DNA of 64,000 nucleotides from Streptomyces aurantiacus (GTDB lineage: Bacteria > Actinomycetota > Actinomycetes > Streptomycetales > Streptomycetaceae), in NCBI RefSeq assembly GCF_001418335.1, contig NZ_LIPP01000099.1:29149-93148 (forward strand), written 5' to 3'. Position numbers and translations under genes: made by a program. Below are positions 33,830-42,096 of the stretch, in pieces (the first letter of the stretch is position 1; each line of letters opens with the position of its first letter). The notes under the pieces are model-generated. The model saw only the letters and a list, made by a program, of their open reading frames with translations, searched no databases and was not told the origin of the DNA.

Positions 33830-34951
33830 CTACGGGAGGGTGACGACGACTTTCGCGGCCGAGACGCCCTTGCGCTGGATGTCCAGGGCGTGCTGGATGT
33901 CGTGGAGGCCGTGCCCGACGACGGTGGGCTTCGGCAGCGCGAGGTAGCGGCCCTCGGCCAGGGCATCGGGCAGGAAGTCGCGGTAGATCAGCGTGCTGAC
34001 CTCGTTCGCCTTCAACGTCGTGCCGAAGATGTACTTGGTGCGCACACCGCGCCGCCGCGCGGCGACCTGCAGCGCGATGTTGGAGGAGATCAGCCGCGCG
34101 ATCAGCCTCGGCGTGGCGAACCGGCCGCGGTCGGGCTCGCCGAGGTGGGCGAAGGAGACCGGCGGAGTGGCGAGCGACACGAACCGGGTGCCCTGGCACG
34201 CGCCCGCGATCCGGATGCAGGAGGCGGCGGAGGTGGTGCCGAAGGCGATCGCGCCGGCGAGCGTGCGGCCCTTGAGCGCCGCGACGATGTCGGTGACGGC
34301 ATCGGGGCTGTTGTAGTCGAACACCTCCGTGGCGCCGAGTTCCTTGACGTAGTCGACGTTGCGCGGCGAGGCGGTGGTGATGACGTCGTAGCCGGCCGCC
34401 ACCGCCAGCTGGATCGCGTTGCCGCCCACGCTCGTCGAACCGCCCCACACCAGCAGGGTCTGCCCGGTCGGCTCGGCCCTCGCCGACGGGTGCGCCAGCC
34501 CCAGCTGGTCGGTCTGGAACAGGCCGCAGGCCGCGGTCGAGACGGCGAGCGGGAGCACGGCGGCGTCCTCGAACGCCAGGGCGTCCGGGACCGGGGCGGC
34601 CATATGCTCAAGGACGAGCGTGTAGAGCTGGAACCCGCCCTCTGCCGCGGTGTTGGAGTCCTTGTCGGTACCGACCGCGTGGCCGAGCACCCGGTCGCCG
34701 ACCCGGAACCGGGTGACCGCCGAGCCGACCTCCACCACCTCGCCCGCGACGTCGGAGCCGAGCACTGTCGGGTACTTCAGCCAGCGATAGGCGAGCCGGC
34801 CGGCGACCTGGATGATCCACTCCAGCGGATTGATCGCCACGGCGTGGTTGCGGACGACGATCTGGTCCGCGGCGGGCGGGGTGTAGGGCGCGGGGCCCAC
34901 TTCGAGCGGGGCGTTTCCGGCTTTGATCCAGGCTGCGGCGTTGGACGGCAT
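33830..34951 (-). CDS. Medium-chain dehydrogenase/reductase (zinc-binding alcohol dehydrogenase-like)
   Basis: 373 aa. GroES-like N-terminal domain (AINPLEWIIQVAGRLAYRWLKYPTVLGSDVAGEVVEVGSAVTRFRVGDRVLG) and Rossmann domain with LVWGGSTSVGGNAIQLAVAAGYDVITTASPRN. It lacks the cluster of four zinc cysteines and the catalytic zinc ligands, and resembles enoyl reductase/quinone oxidoreductase-like members that reduce activated double bonds with NADPH. Divergent from a TetR gene with an ATTGCA-N5-TGCAAT operator between them. Confidence 0.92.
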   Translation of the reverse strand: MPSNAAAWIKAGNAPLEVGPAPYTPPAADQIVVRNHAVAINPLEWIIQVAGRLAYRWLKYPTVLGSDVAGEVVEVGSAVTRFRVGDRVLGHAVGTDKDSNTAAEGGFQLYTLVLEHMAAPVPDALAFEDAAVLPLAVSTAACGLFQTDQLGLAHPSARAEPTGQTLLVWGGSTSVGGNAIQLAVAAGYDVITTASPRNVDYVKELGATEVFDYNSPDAVTDIVAALKGRTLAGAIAFGTTSAASCIRIAGACQGTRFVSLATPPVSFAHLGEPDRGRFATPRLIARLISSNIALQVAARRRGVRTKYIFGTTLKANEVSTLIYRDFLPDALAEGRYLALPKPTVVGHGLHDIQHALDIQRKGVSAAKVVVTLP

Positions 34952-34975
34952 GAGACGGTCTCCTCCGGAACAGTG

Positions 34976-34992
34976 ATTGCATCAGGTGCAAT
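34976..34992. promoter_or_regulatory. Inverted repeat ATTGCA-N5-TGCAAT, TetR operator candidate
   Basis: Perfect 6-bp arms with a 5-bp spacer, between the divergent dehydrogenase (34951) and TetR (35049) starts. An extra TGCAAT half-site lies at 35023-35028, near the TetR promoter. Suggests joint control of both genes. Confidence 0.65.
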
Positions 34993-35036
34993 GACTTGAG
35001 CATGGCACGCGATGACACCAAGTGCAATCCGGCCGG

Positions 35037-35042
35037 TATGAT
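35037..35042 (+). promoter_or_regulatory. -10 element TATGAT of a leaderless TetR transcript
   Basis: TATGAT ends six bases before GTG 35049, so transcription should begin at or next to the start codon. No Shine-Dalgarno sequence is present, which supports a leaderless mRNA. Confidence 0.5.
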
Positions 35043-35048
35043 GGGCCC

Positions 35049-35633
35049 GTGGCACGTTGGGAACCGGACGCACAGGCGAGGCTGCAGCAGGCGGCGATGG
35101 CGCTGTTCACCGAAGGCGGGTACGCCGAGGTGACGATCGCCCAGATCGCGGACCGCGCCGGCCTCACCAAACGCACTTTCTTCAACCACTTCACCGACAA
35201 GCGGGAAGTCCTGTTCGCCGGCGCGAAGGCCTTCGAAGAAAGCGTCGTCAAGCACCTGGCTGAGGCTCACGACGGCCTGGATCCCATCGACGCGGCCGTC
35301 GTCGCCCTCACCCGCGCCGGTCTCGCACTCGCGGGCTACGGGGAATTCGCGCGCGCCCGTCAGGAACTCATCGCGTCCTCGACCGAGTTGCAAGAACGCG
35401 ATCTGATCAAAATGACATCGCTGGCTTCGGCCATGGCCGAAGCACTGTGCCGCATCGGGGTCCCACCCAGAACCGCCACCTTCACCGCACAGGCAGCGGT
35501 GACCGTGTTCACCACCGCCTACGCCGACTGGATCACCGATCCCGGAGCGGACCTCGACGCCCTGATGCAACGATCACTCGCCGACCTGCGCCGAGCCGTC
35601 GGCCACCCCCCTGGCCACAGCGACCGGAACTGA
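35049..35633 (+). CDS. TetR-family transcriptional regulator
   Basis: 194 aa from GTG 35049 (VARWEPDAQARLQQAAM); the upstream ATG at 35022 lies ahead of the -10 box and is rejected. HTH IAQIADRAGLTKRTFFNHFTDKREVLFAGA at residues about 31-60, helical ligand domain after. Divergent from the dehydrogenase at 33830 with an inverted repeat between the starts, so probably its repressor. Confidence 0.93.
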   Translation: MARWEPDAQARLQQAAMALFTEGGYAEVTIAQIADRAGLTKRTFFNHFTDKREVLFAGAKAFEESVVKHLAEAHDGLDPIDAAVVALTRAGLALAGYGEFARARQELIASSTELQERDLIKMTSLASAMAEALCRIGVPPRTATFTAQAAVTVFTTAYADWITDPGADLDALMQRSLADLRRAVGHPPGHSDRN

Positions 35634-35740
35634 CTGACGGCGTCCGGCCCGCGAGCGCCGCCGGGCCCGCGGCCAAGGCGATGACCACCGGCACGCGGAG
35701 CGGCCGGGAAAGCGGACCCCTTCCGCGACGGTGGCGCCGG

Positions 35741-36343
35741 TCAGGCTCGTTCCAGGGCCCGGCGCCAGTGGCCGGTGACGTGCGTCCGTAGCCGTTCCGT
35801 GTCGACGCTGCGAGGGTCGACGAGCCGTTGCATGCCGATTCCGCGGAGCTGCGCGACGATGGCGATCGCGGTCTCGTGCGGGGCGACGTCGGGGCGGATC
35901 GTGCCGTCAACGATTCCGGCGGTGAGATCCTCGTGCAGGCCCGCGTGGAACGCTTTGTTCCGCTCATGGAATATGGGGGCCAGTTCCGTTGCCGTCGCGG
36001 CCTCGGTCCACAGCTTGAGGAAGACCCTGTTCAGCGCGCCCATACGGCCGAGCTCTCCGACGTATCCGTCGATCAGCCGCAGGAGACGGTCCAGTCCCGG
36101 CGGCAGGCCGTCAAGTCCGGGCACGAATCCGGTCTGTGCCACGCGGGCCAGGCGTTCGACGAGTGCCTGCTTGGAACCGAAGTAGTGGGTGATGAGGCCC
36201 CGGCTGTAACCAGCTCGTTCTCCCACCCGCGCCAGCGTCAGCGCGTGCACTCCCAGCTCGTCGACCAGCTCGACGGCCGCGTTGAGCAGCGCGGCCTCGG
36301 CCTCTTCGCGGCGCTGCTTCTGAGTGCGGTGAGCGGTGGTCAT
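35741..36343 (-). CDS. TetR-family transcriptional regulator
   Basis: 200 aa from ATG 36343 (MTTAHRTQKQRREEAEAALL); a longer in-frame start would run through the promoter region. HTH LARVGERAGYSRGLITHYFGSKQALVERLAR near residues 33-63. The longer C-terminal domain has APHETAIAIVAQLRGIGMQRLVDP. Divergent from another TetR gene at 36436, an arrangement that could let each repress the other; no enzyme or transporter is attached to this pair. Confidence 0.93.
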   Translation of the reverse strand: MTTAHRTQKQRREEAEAALLNAAVELVDELGVHALTLARVGERAGYSRGLITHYFGSKQALVERLARVAQTGFVPGLDGLPPGLDRLLRLIDGYVGELGRMGALNRVFLKLWTEAATATELAPIFHERNKAFHAGLHEDLTAGIVDGTIRPDVAPHETAIAIVAQLRGIGMQRLVDPRSVDTERLRTHVTGHWRRALERA

Positions 36344-36356
36344 GGGACAGACCTTA

Positions 36357-36369
36357 ACAAGATATTTGT
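36357..36369. promoter_or_regulatory. Near-palindrome ACAAGATATTTGT in divergent TetR promoter
   Basis: ACAA and TTGT arms flank an ATAT-centred core, 14 bp upstream of the minus-strand TetR start at 36343. A further ACAAGTA half-site follows at about 36380. AT-rich compared with the surroundings, as expected of a promoter/operator. Confidence 0.5.
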
Positions 36370-36435
36370 CATCCGGCCAACAAGTAGATAAGAATGGCGG
36401 CGTCGACGACGGCAGACCGGAACGGAAGGCATCGG

Positions 36436-36996
36436 ATGACGCGACCCACTCGACGTGCGCCGCGGTCGGACGCCCAGGAGAACCGCGCACGCATCATCGA
36501 GACCGCGCACGCGGCCTTCACCGACGATCCCTCGGGGAGCCTCCAGTCGATCGCCAAGGCGGCCGGGGTCGGCCAGGGAACGATGTACCGCCACTTCCCC
36601 ACCCGCGAGGCGCTGCTTCTGGCCGTCTACCGGGAGGAGTTGGAGGCGCTCATCGCCGCCGCCCCGCGCCTGCTGCACGAGCACGAACCCCTGGAAGCGC
36701 TCCGCCTCTGGTTCGAGCATCTCGCCGTGCACGGTCGGGGCACCCACGGAGCGTCCCTGGCCGTGGCCGCCGCCACCTGTGTGGGCCGGCCCCACCCGCC
36801 CTTCGTCGCCGCGTTGGAGCTGCTGCTCAGGGCGGGCAAGGAGGCGCGCCAGGTGCGCCCGGACGCTGAAGCGGACGACGTCCTGCTCCTGGGATCCTCC
36901 CTCTGGAGGACCGACGGTGGAACCGCGTACCAGGAACGCAGCCGACGCATGCTCACCGTCATCATCGACGGCTTGCGCGCCGACGCCCGCCGCTGA
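36436..36996 (+). CDS. TetR-family transcriptional regulator
   Basis: 186 aa from ATG 36436, preceded by GGAAGG. HTH LQSIAKAAGVGQGTMYRHFPTREALLLAVYREELEAL and a C-terminal helical domain ending in RRMLTVIIDGLRADARR, of the common actinobacterial type related to SDR regulators. Divergent from TetR 35741. Downstream genes (SnoaL-like and SDR, minus strand) converge on it; it may control the SDR at 37502, whose promoter has GTACCGATCGATAC, although it is not adjacent to that promoter. Confidence 0.92.
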   Translation: MTRPTRRAPRSDAQENRARIIETAHAAFTDDPSGSLQSIAKAAGVGQGTMYRHFPTREALLLAVYREELEALIAAAPRLLHEHEPLEALRLWFEHLAVHGRGTHGASLAVAAATCVGRPHPPFVAALELLLRAGKEARQVRPDAEADDVLLLGSSLWRTDGGTAYQERSRRMLTVIIDGLRADARR

Positions 36997-37038
36997 CGGC
37001 CACAGCTCTCCGATGTCCGACGCGCCGCCGAAGGCAGG

Positions 37039-37431
37039 TCAGACGGCCAGCTGTCGTTCCACCGCCTGGGTGTCGATCAGATAGTTCATCTCGTAGAAGC
37101 GCCCGTCACGAACCTTGTGGAAGGCGTACTCCGCATACTCGATCGTGGCGCCGGTGGGGAGCACACCGAACCACTCCTTCGCGGGCGTGCCCCTGTTGAA
37201 CAGACGGGCCGCGACTCGATCACCGTCGACAGCGAGGTCCTTGACCCGCCAGGTGAAGTCCGGGACCGCGTCGGTGTGGCCCTCCATGGCCGCGATGATG
37301 TCCTTTCGCGTGACCGGGTCGCCGTTCATGACGAGTTCGTCGTGGACGAACTCGGTCATGCGGTGGAATGCATGAGCGTTGAGCGCGTCGATGTAGCGCT
37401 GGAAGAAGTCGCGCAGTTCGGCCTCAGACAT
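37039..37431 (-). CDS. SnoaL-like (NTF2-fold) protein
   Basis: 130 aa from ATG 37431, with GAGGGG upstream; the longer frame to 37482 has no ribosome site. NTF2-like fold: ELRDFFQRYIDALNAHAFHRMTEFVHDELVMNGDPVTRKDI, VAARLFNRGTPAKEWFGVLPTGATIEYAEYAFHKVRDGRF. This matches the ester-cyclase/SnoaL polyketide-cyclase-like group, many of which are small-molecule binding proteins without known reaction. Same strand as the SDR 70 bp upstream, possibly co-transcribed. Confidence 0.88.
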   Translation of the reverse strand: MSEAELRDFFQRYIDALNAHAFHRMTEFVHDELVMNGDPVTRKDIIAAMEGHTDAVPDFTWRVKDLAVDGDRVAARLFNRGTPAKEWFGVLPTGATIEYAEYAFHKVRDGRFYEMNYLIDTQAVERQLAV

Positions 37432-37501
37432 GCTTACCCCTCTGTGCCCCGGATCGGGGCAGCGTGTTTCGTATGGTTTCAAAGGGTTTCGATCGGTCCG
37501 G

Positions 37502-38242
37502 TCAGATCTGGTTCATTCCGCCGTCGACGTAGAGGTTCGCGCCGTAGACGAAGCTGCTGTCCGACGAGGCGAGGAAGGTCACGGCGGCGGCGATCTCGTC
37601 CGGGTCGGCGACCCGCTTGGAGGGCAGGCCGGCCGCGACGGTGTCCATCATCTCCCTGGCGCGATCACCGAAAGCCGTGTCCCACATCGGGGTGTTCACC
37701 GGGCCCGGCGAGATCGCGTTGACCCGGACACCCCGGCTGCCGAGCTCGTCGGCCCAGGCGCGGGCGTAGGCCCGCACGGCCGCCTTCGACGCCCCGTACG
37801 CGCTCATGCCCGCCGCGCCTCCCTCGGCGGCGGTGGAGGCGACGAGGATCACCGAGGCGCCCTCGTTGAGCAGCGGGAGGGCCTTCTGCACGGTGAGGAA
37901 GGTGCCCTTGACGTTGGTGTCGAAGATCGCGTCATGGATGTCCTCGGTGAGCTCGTCCAACGTCGCGAGGGGGTTGATGCCCGCGTTGGCGAACAGCACG
38001 TCCAGGCCCTGCCCGTGCTCCCGCACACGCTCGTACAGGCGGTCCACGTCGGCCGCGACACCGACGTCACCGGCCACCGCGGTGGCGTTGCCGATGGCGG
38101 CGACGGCCTTCTCCAGCTCGGTCTCGCGCCGGCCGGTGATGAACACGTGCGCACCCTCGGCCGCGAGTCGTTTCGCGGTCGCCAGACCGATCCCGGCGTT
38201 GCCGCCGGTGACGACTGCGGTCTTGCCCTCGAACTGCCCCAT
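37502..38242 (-). CDS. Short-chain dehydrogenase/reductase
   Basis: 246 aa from ATG 38242, chosen because GGAGG lies eight bases upstream (GTG 38257 and ATG 38248 are in frame but badly spaced). Classical SDR: TGGNAGIG cofactor motif, NAGINPLATLDELT, VASTAAEGGAAGMSAYGASKAAV with catalytic Ser, Tyr and Lys, and a C-terminal VYGANLYVDGG. Two copies of a GTACCGATCGGTAC-like palindrome lie upstream, so it is tightly regulated. Substrate unknown. Confidence 0.94.
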   Translation of the reverse strand: MGQFEGKTAVVTGGNAGIGLATAKRLAAEGAHVFITGRRETELEKAVAAIGNATAVAGDVGVAADVDRLYERVREHGQGLDVLFANAGINPLATLDELTEDIHDAIFDTNVKGTFLTVQKALPLLNEGASVILVASTAAEGGAAGMSAYGASKAAVRAYARAWADELGSRGVRVNAISPGPVNTPMWDTAFGDRAREMMDTVAAGLPSKRVADPDEIAAAVTFLASSDSSFVYGANLYVDGGMNQI

Positions 38243-38265
38243 GACCATGGCCTCCACTCATTTAA

Positions 38266-38316
38266 GTACCGATCGATACCGAACGAGACTGTAACACCTT
38301 CGGAACCGATCAGTAC
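38266..38316. promoter_or_regulatory. Two GTACCGATCGGTAC-like palindromes upstream of the SDR
   Basis: GTACCGATCGATAC (38266-38279) and GAACCGATCAGTAC (38303-38316) are 37 bp apart, each differing from the symmetric consensus at one or two positions. This is the form of a TetR-family operator pair. No regulator gene directly abuts this promoter; candidates are the TetR genes at 35741 and 36436. Confidence 0.6.
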
Positions 38317-38369
38317 AGAAAAGGGGTGCGCCGGATCGCACGGAGACACGGAGACACGGCAGAAGGCGC

Positions 38370-39341
38370 CTACCCGCGGCGCCAAAAGTGTTCCGGTGCG
38401 GTCGTGTAGTGCAGGCCGTCGAGCGGTTGGTCGGTGAGGAAGCGCAGGACCAGGTCGGCGTACTCGGCTTCCCGTTCGAGGTGCACCATGTGGTCGGCGT
38501 CGCGGACCAGGAGGAAGGTCGAACCGGCGATGGCGGCTGCCACGGCACGGTTCTCGTCCGGTGTGCTGACGTCGTCGTGCTCACCGGTGAACACCAGCGC
38601 GCGTACCGCGTCGATCCTGTCGAACGGGAGCGGGTCCGTGCCGAGCAGGCGCTGGTGGCAGACGGCGTGGCGGCGGGCCTCGGCCGGGGTGATGCGGGCG
38701 AACTGCCGGTGCAGCATCCTTGCCACGGCGAGGGCCTGGGAGACCTGGTCCTGGCGGCCGGTGTTCAGCAGCGTGGCGGCGGCGCGGGACGCGACCTCCT
38801 GCCTACCGGAGTCCGACAGCGCCCCGTCGACGCCGTCCGCGAGTGCGGCGCGGGTACGCCACACCTGCTCGCAGTCGGACACCAGGCGCGGGTTCATCCG
38901 GTGTGTGGCACCGGCCAGGACGAGCCGCGCGACCCGCTCCGGCCGGCTCAGGGCGGCACGGTAGGCGATCGGCGCGCCGTACGAGGCGCCCAGGACATTG
39001 ACCCGCTCGAACCCGAGTCGGTCGGTGACGAGCAGGGCGGCCTCCGCGAGCGCGTCGAAGCCGTGGTCGGCGGGCAGGTCGTCGGCTGTCCCGATGCCGG
39101 GCAGGTCGACGAAGACCAGAGGCATGTGCGCGCCGAGTCTGCGCTCCAGCCGGGGCCAGGCGTACATGTCCTGCAAGGCGCCGCCGAGCAGCAGCAGGGG
39201 TTCCGTGGCCGCGGGCCGGTCCGAGGTGATGACGCGGCAGGTGTAGCGCAGGCCGCGCCATTCCAGACGTACGAGCTCCTCCCTGGTCTGCTCGGGCGCG
39301 CTCCACTCGGGCGGGCTCCACACGGCGCTGTCGGTCGGCAT
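38370..39341 (-). CDS. Alpha/beta hydrolase (possible thioesterase/lactonase partner of KAS III-ACP)
   Basis: 323 aa from ATG 39341 (TGATG overlap with the acyl carrier protein stop; an in-frame GTG is three bases further upstream). Alpha/beta hydrolase fold: LLLLGGALQDMYAWPRLERRL, DLPGIGTADDLP, nucleophile Ser in VLGASYGAP near residue 120, Asp in FTGEHDDVSTP and His in VRDADHMVHLE near the end. Translational coupling to an acyl carrier protein and a KAS III suggests it removes or modifies the acyl chain they build, for example as a thioesterase. Confidence 0.88.
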   Translation of the reverse strand: MPTDSAVWSPPEWSAPEQTREELVRLEWRGLRYTCRVITSDRPAATEPLLLLGGALQDMYAWPRLERRLGAHMPLVFVDLPGIGTADDLPADHGFDALAEAALLVTDRLGFERVNVLGASYGAPIAYRAALSRPERVARLVLAGATHRMNPRLVSDCEQVWRTRAALADGVDGALSDSGRQEVASRAAATLLNTGRQDQVSQALAVARMLHRQFARITPAEARRHAVCHQRLLGTDPLPFDRIDAVRALVFTGEHDDVSTPDENRAVAAAIAGSTFLLVRDADHMVHLEREAEYADLVLRFLTDQPLDGLHYTTAPEHFWRRG

Positions 39342-39574
39342 CACACGTTCCCGGTGACTCGGCTCGCGATGAGGTCGGCCAGGGCGTTGACGGTGGGGGC
39401 GCGCGAGAGTTCGTCCTCGGTGAGGAACAGGCCCATGCGGTCCTCCAGTTGCATGGACAGCACAGTCACGGCCATCGAGTCGATACCGGCGGCGGCCAGG
39501 GTCGCGTCCGCGGTGATGGGCGCTGGGGGCAGTCCCGCCTGCGCCGTGAGAATGCCTTTGAGTTCTTCCAGCAC
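39341..39574 (-). CDS. Acyl carrier protein
   Basis: 77 aa from GTG 39574, with AAGGAAACG upstream. The phosphopantetheine attachment site is Ser33 in AAGIDSMAVTVLSMQLED; the motif is DSM rather than the DSL of fatty-acid ACP, which points to a specialised pathway. It lies between KAS III (37-bp gap) and the hydrolase (overlap), forming a three-gene unit. Confidence 0.9.
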   Translation of the reverse strand: MLEELKGILTAQAGLPPAPITADATLAAAGIDSMAVTVLSMQLEDRMGLFLTEDELSRAPTVNALADLIASRVTGNV

Positions 39575-39611
39575 GTGCTTCGTTTCCTTACGTTCCTGGG
39601 CGGGTGGATCT

Positions 39612-40652
39612 CTACAGCTCCGCGGTGACGCCCGGGGGCCACACCAGGGTGGTGGCGGCCCAGGCGAGCCCGCTGCCGAAAGCGACAACGAGCACGCGGT
39701 GCCCGGGTTTCAGCCGGCCCTCGTCCGCGGCGTGGGCCAGCAGCAGCGGGACGGAGGCAGCCGCGGTGTTGCCCACCCGGGCGATGTTGGAGGGCGTGCG
39801 CTCGGCCGGGATGCCGAGCGCGTCGGCGACGGAGGCACCGATGCGCCCGTTGGCCTGGTGGACGATCAGGCGGTCGACCTCGTCGAGGGTCCAGCCCGCG
39901 GCCCGCACCGCGTCCCGGGCGGCCTGGCTCATGCGCCGCACCGCGTGCCGGAAGACCTCGTTTCCGCGCATGTGAACGAAGAAGTCACCCGCTGGCGCGG
40001 TGTCCCGCCGGTCGCGCGCACGGGCTCCGCCGGCCGGGATGACGATGGCGTCGGCGAGTGAGCCGTCACTTCCCCAGGCGAAGGGGCCGAGGCAACCGTC
40101 CTGCCCCCTGAGTCCGGCCTCCAGGACCACGGCTCCCGCGCCGTCGCCGAAGAGCGGTGCGGTGGCGCGGTCGTCGGAGTCGATGATGGCCGACATCGTC
40201 TCCGCGCCCACGACCAGGACTCTGCGGGCGCTGCCCGCGCTGATGAGCCCGGCGGCGACGGCGGACGCGTGCACGAACCCCGCGCATCCCGCGGTGACGT
40301 CGAAGGCGACCGCGTCTTGCAGTCCGAGCCGGTGGGCGACCGCAGGCGCGGTGGCCGGGCAGTGGTGGTCCGGCGTGGTCGTGGCCAGGACCAGGGCGTC
40401 GACGTCCGTCACGCCCGCCGATCGCATCGCCCGCCGCGCGGCCTCCAGCGCCAGATCCCCCGTGGACACCGCCGCGTCCGCGCGGCGACGCTCCTGAATG
40501 CCGATTCTCTCCCGGATCCACTCGTCGCTGCTGTCCAGCCGAGAGCACAGCTCGTCGTTGGTCACGCGCCGGGGAGGAAGATGGGAGCCCACACCCGTCA
40601 CCACGGCGGCCGGCCCCGGCACTTCACGGGGTCCCGCACTCGAAACGTTCAT
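39612..40652 (-). CDS. Beta-ketoacyl-ACP synthase III (FabH-like)
   Basis: 346 aa. Full FabH catalytic triad: Cys123 in DVTAGCAGFVHA, His265 in IVHQANGRI, Asn295 in VGNTAAASVP. N-terminal VVTGVGSHLPPRRVTNDELCSRLDSSDEWIRERIGIQ is typical. It should condense an acyl-CoA starter with malonyl-ACP to give a 3-oxoacyl-ACP. It is not in a fab operon or a polyketide cluster; only an ACP and a hydrolase follow, so it may make a short acyl product such as a signal, or prime another pathway. Confidence 0.93.
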   Translation of the reverse strand: MNVSSAGPREVPGPAAVVTGVGSHLPPRRVTNDELCSRLDSSDEWIRERIGIQERRRADAAVSTGDLALEAARRAMRSAGVTDVDALVLATTTPDHHCPATAPAVAHRLGLQDAVAFDVTAGCAGFVHASAVAAGLISAGSARRVLVVGAETMSAIIDSDDRATAPLFGDGAGAVVLEAGLRGQDGCLGPFAWGSDGSLADAIVIPAGGARARDRRDTAPAGDFFVHMRGNEVFRHAVRRMSQAARDAVRAAGWTLDEVDRLIVHQANGRIGASVADALGIPAERTPSNIARVGNTAAASVPLLLAHAADEGRLKPGHRVLVVAFGSGLAWAATTLVWPPGVTAEL

Positions 40653-40833
40653 TCACCAAGCGTACTTGAGTGAAGCCGGAGAGTTACCTGCGTCTCCCTG
40701 CCGCCCCCGGGAGACCGCCGACGGGACCGGGTTCACACCGACGTCCAAGGGCGATCAAAACATCATGAACGACCTCATATAGGCTGCACGCGCTGCCCTT
40801 TGCAGCCTTGTCCTTCCTCAGGAGAGTCTCCCA

Positions 40834-42066
40834 GTGACTGTAGTGACCGCGCAGCCCGAACCGGCCGTCCCGCCCGTCGACCAGGTGCCCGGACAGGCGA
40901 CGTCAGAAGCCGAGGAGTTCTGGGTCGAGCCCGCGGCATCCGCCGACGAGGCCCCGACGGCCGCCGCGCAGAACGAAGTTACGACGGACGAGGCGGAGCA
41001 GGATGGTGATGCGCCCCGCGCCGAGCCGCGGACCGAACAGGCCGAACAGGCCGAGGACGATGCGATCCTGGACGACGTGCACGCCGATGTCGCGCGGGAC
41101 GCACAGGACTTCGGGGCGTATGTGCGGGCCGGCGGCTGGGCGTTCGCGCTGAAGGTGGCGCGCAGCGTGCGGCCCGGCGGGGAGACGGCGGGGGAAACGC
41201 CGAAGATCTCCGCGAAGGGCTTCGCCGAGCTGGCCGGGTGCTCCCCCGAGCGGGTCATGCGCTATTACAAGGCGTGGGACAAGGCGGCCGACGACGGGCT
41301 CGTCCCGTACTTCGAGGCGCTGGCCCCGGGCCAGGACGTGGAACTGCCGGACTCCGACGTATGGCACACGTACTACCTCTCCCGTTCAAGCGCCGCCTCC
41401 GAGCGCGGCACGGCGATCGCCGCGGCGGCCGAGGCGGAGGGCATCCGGCCGACGAAGGCCCTGGAGGTCGCCGAGAACCCCACCGCGCTGCGGGCCGCGA
41501 TCCTCGCCGACCCCTCCACGGCGCAGGCGGCGCGGGCGGCGCTCCTCGACCGGCTCCAGGAGGACCCGGCGCTGCAGACGGAACTGGCCCGTGACATCGC
41601 CCGTACCGACGACCTGAAGAAGGCGGTCGCCGCCGAGACCCAGGCGGCGGGCCGCATCGGCTACGTCCGCCAGATCGTGGAGAACGGCCAGGTCAAAACG
41701 CCTGCCGGGCAGACCATCGACGCCCCCGCCGAACTCCGCGCCGAGGCCGAGCGTCACCTCTCCCTCATCGACGAACTGGACGAGGGCGAGGACACCAGCG
41801 AGTGGGCCTTGGACGCGTACGACTCCATGAAGGACATCGTCGCCCAGACCATCCAGGCCGACCCCGAACTCCGACGCCAGGAACGCCGCACGAAGTTCTA
41901 CAGCAGCCTGCAGAAGGCGACCAAGGTCTTCGAGGAGCTGACCTTCGACGACGTCGACGACCTCGACACGATCTACGAGGACGACATGCTGCAGCGTCTG
42001 CAGGAACTCCAGGAGGCCATCACCACCTGCATCACCGCCCTGCGGAAGGCGGCACCGGGCGAGTGA
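40834..42066 (+). CDS. Conserved-looking acidic protein of unknown function
   Basis: 410 aa from GTG 40834, with AGGAGA upstream. I do not recognise the family. The first 75 residues are very acidic and Gln/Glu/Ala-rich (likely disordered). The middle (about 80-200) includes KISAKGFAELAGCSPERVMRYYKAWDKAAD, which could be a helix-turn-helix followed by a helical bundle. The rest is long amphipathic helices with coiled-coil character (RRTKFYSSLQKATKVFEELTFDDVDDLDTIYEDDMLQRLQELQ). The overall picture is a DNA-binding or scaffold protein, reminiscent of ParB-like or plasmid maintenance proteins, but this is inference. No linked genes. Confidence 0.75.
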   Translation: MTVVTAQPEPAVPPVDQVPGQATSEAEEFWVEPAASADEAPTAAAQNEVTTDEAEQDGDAPRAEPRTEQAEQAEDDAILDDVHADVARDAQDFGAYVRAGGWAFALKVARSVRPGGETAGETPKISAKGFAELAGCSPERVMRYYKAWDKAADDGLVPYFEALAPGQDVELPDSDVWHTYYLSRSSAASERGTAIAAAAEAEGIRPTKALEVAENPTALRAAILADPSTAQAARAALLDRLQEDPALQTELARDIARTDDLKKAVAAETQAAGRIGYVRQIVENGQVKTPAGQTIDAPAELRAEAERHLSLIDELDEGEDTSEWALDAYDSMKDIVAQTIQADPELRRQERRTKFYSSLQKATKVFEELTFDDVDDLDTIYEDDMLQRLQELQEAITTCITALRKAAPGE

Positions 42067-42082
42067 GCGCGGGTCCGCTGCT

Positions 42083-42096
42083 CTAGGGGCCCCTAG
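42083..42096. terminator. Palindrome CTAGGGGCCCCTAG between convergent genes
   Basis: Perfect 14-bp palindrome with no loop-favouring spacer and no T tract, located 17 bp after the stop of the acidic protein and overlapping the TetR stop at 42093. Position between two converging stops suggests a bidirectional terminator, but the form is not canonical. Confidence 0.35.
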
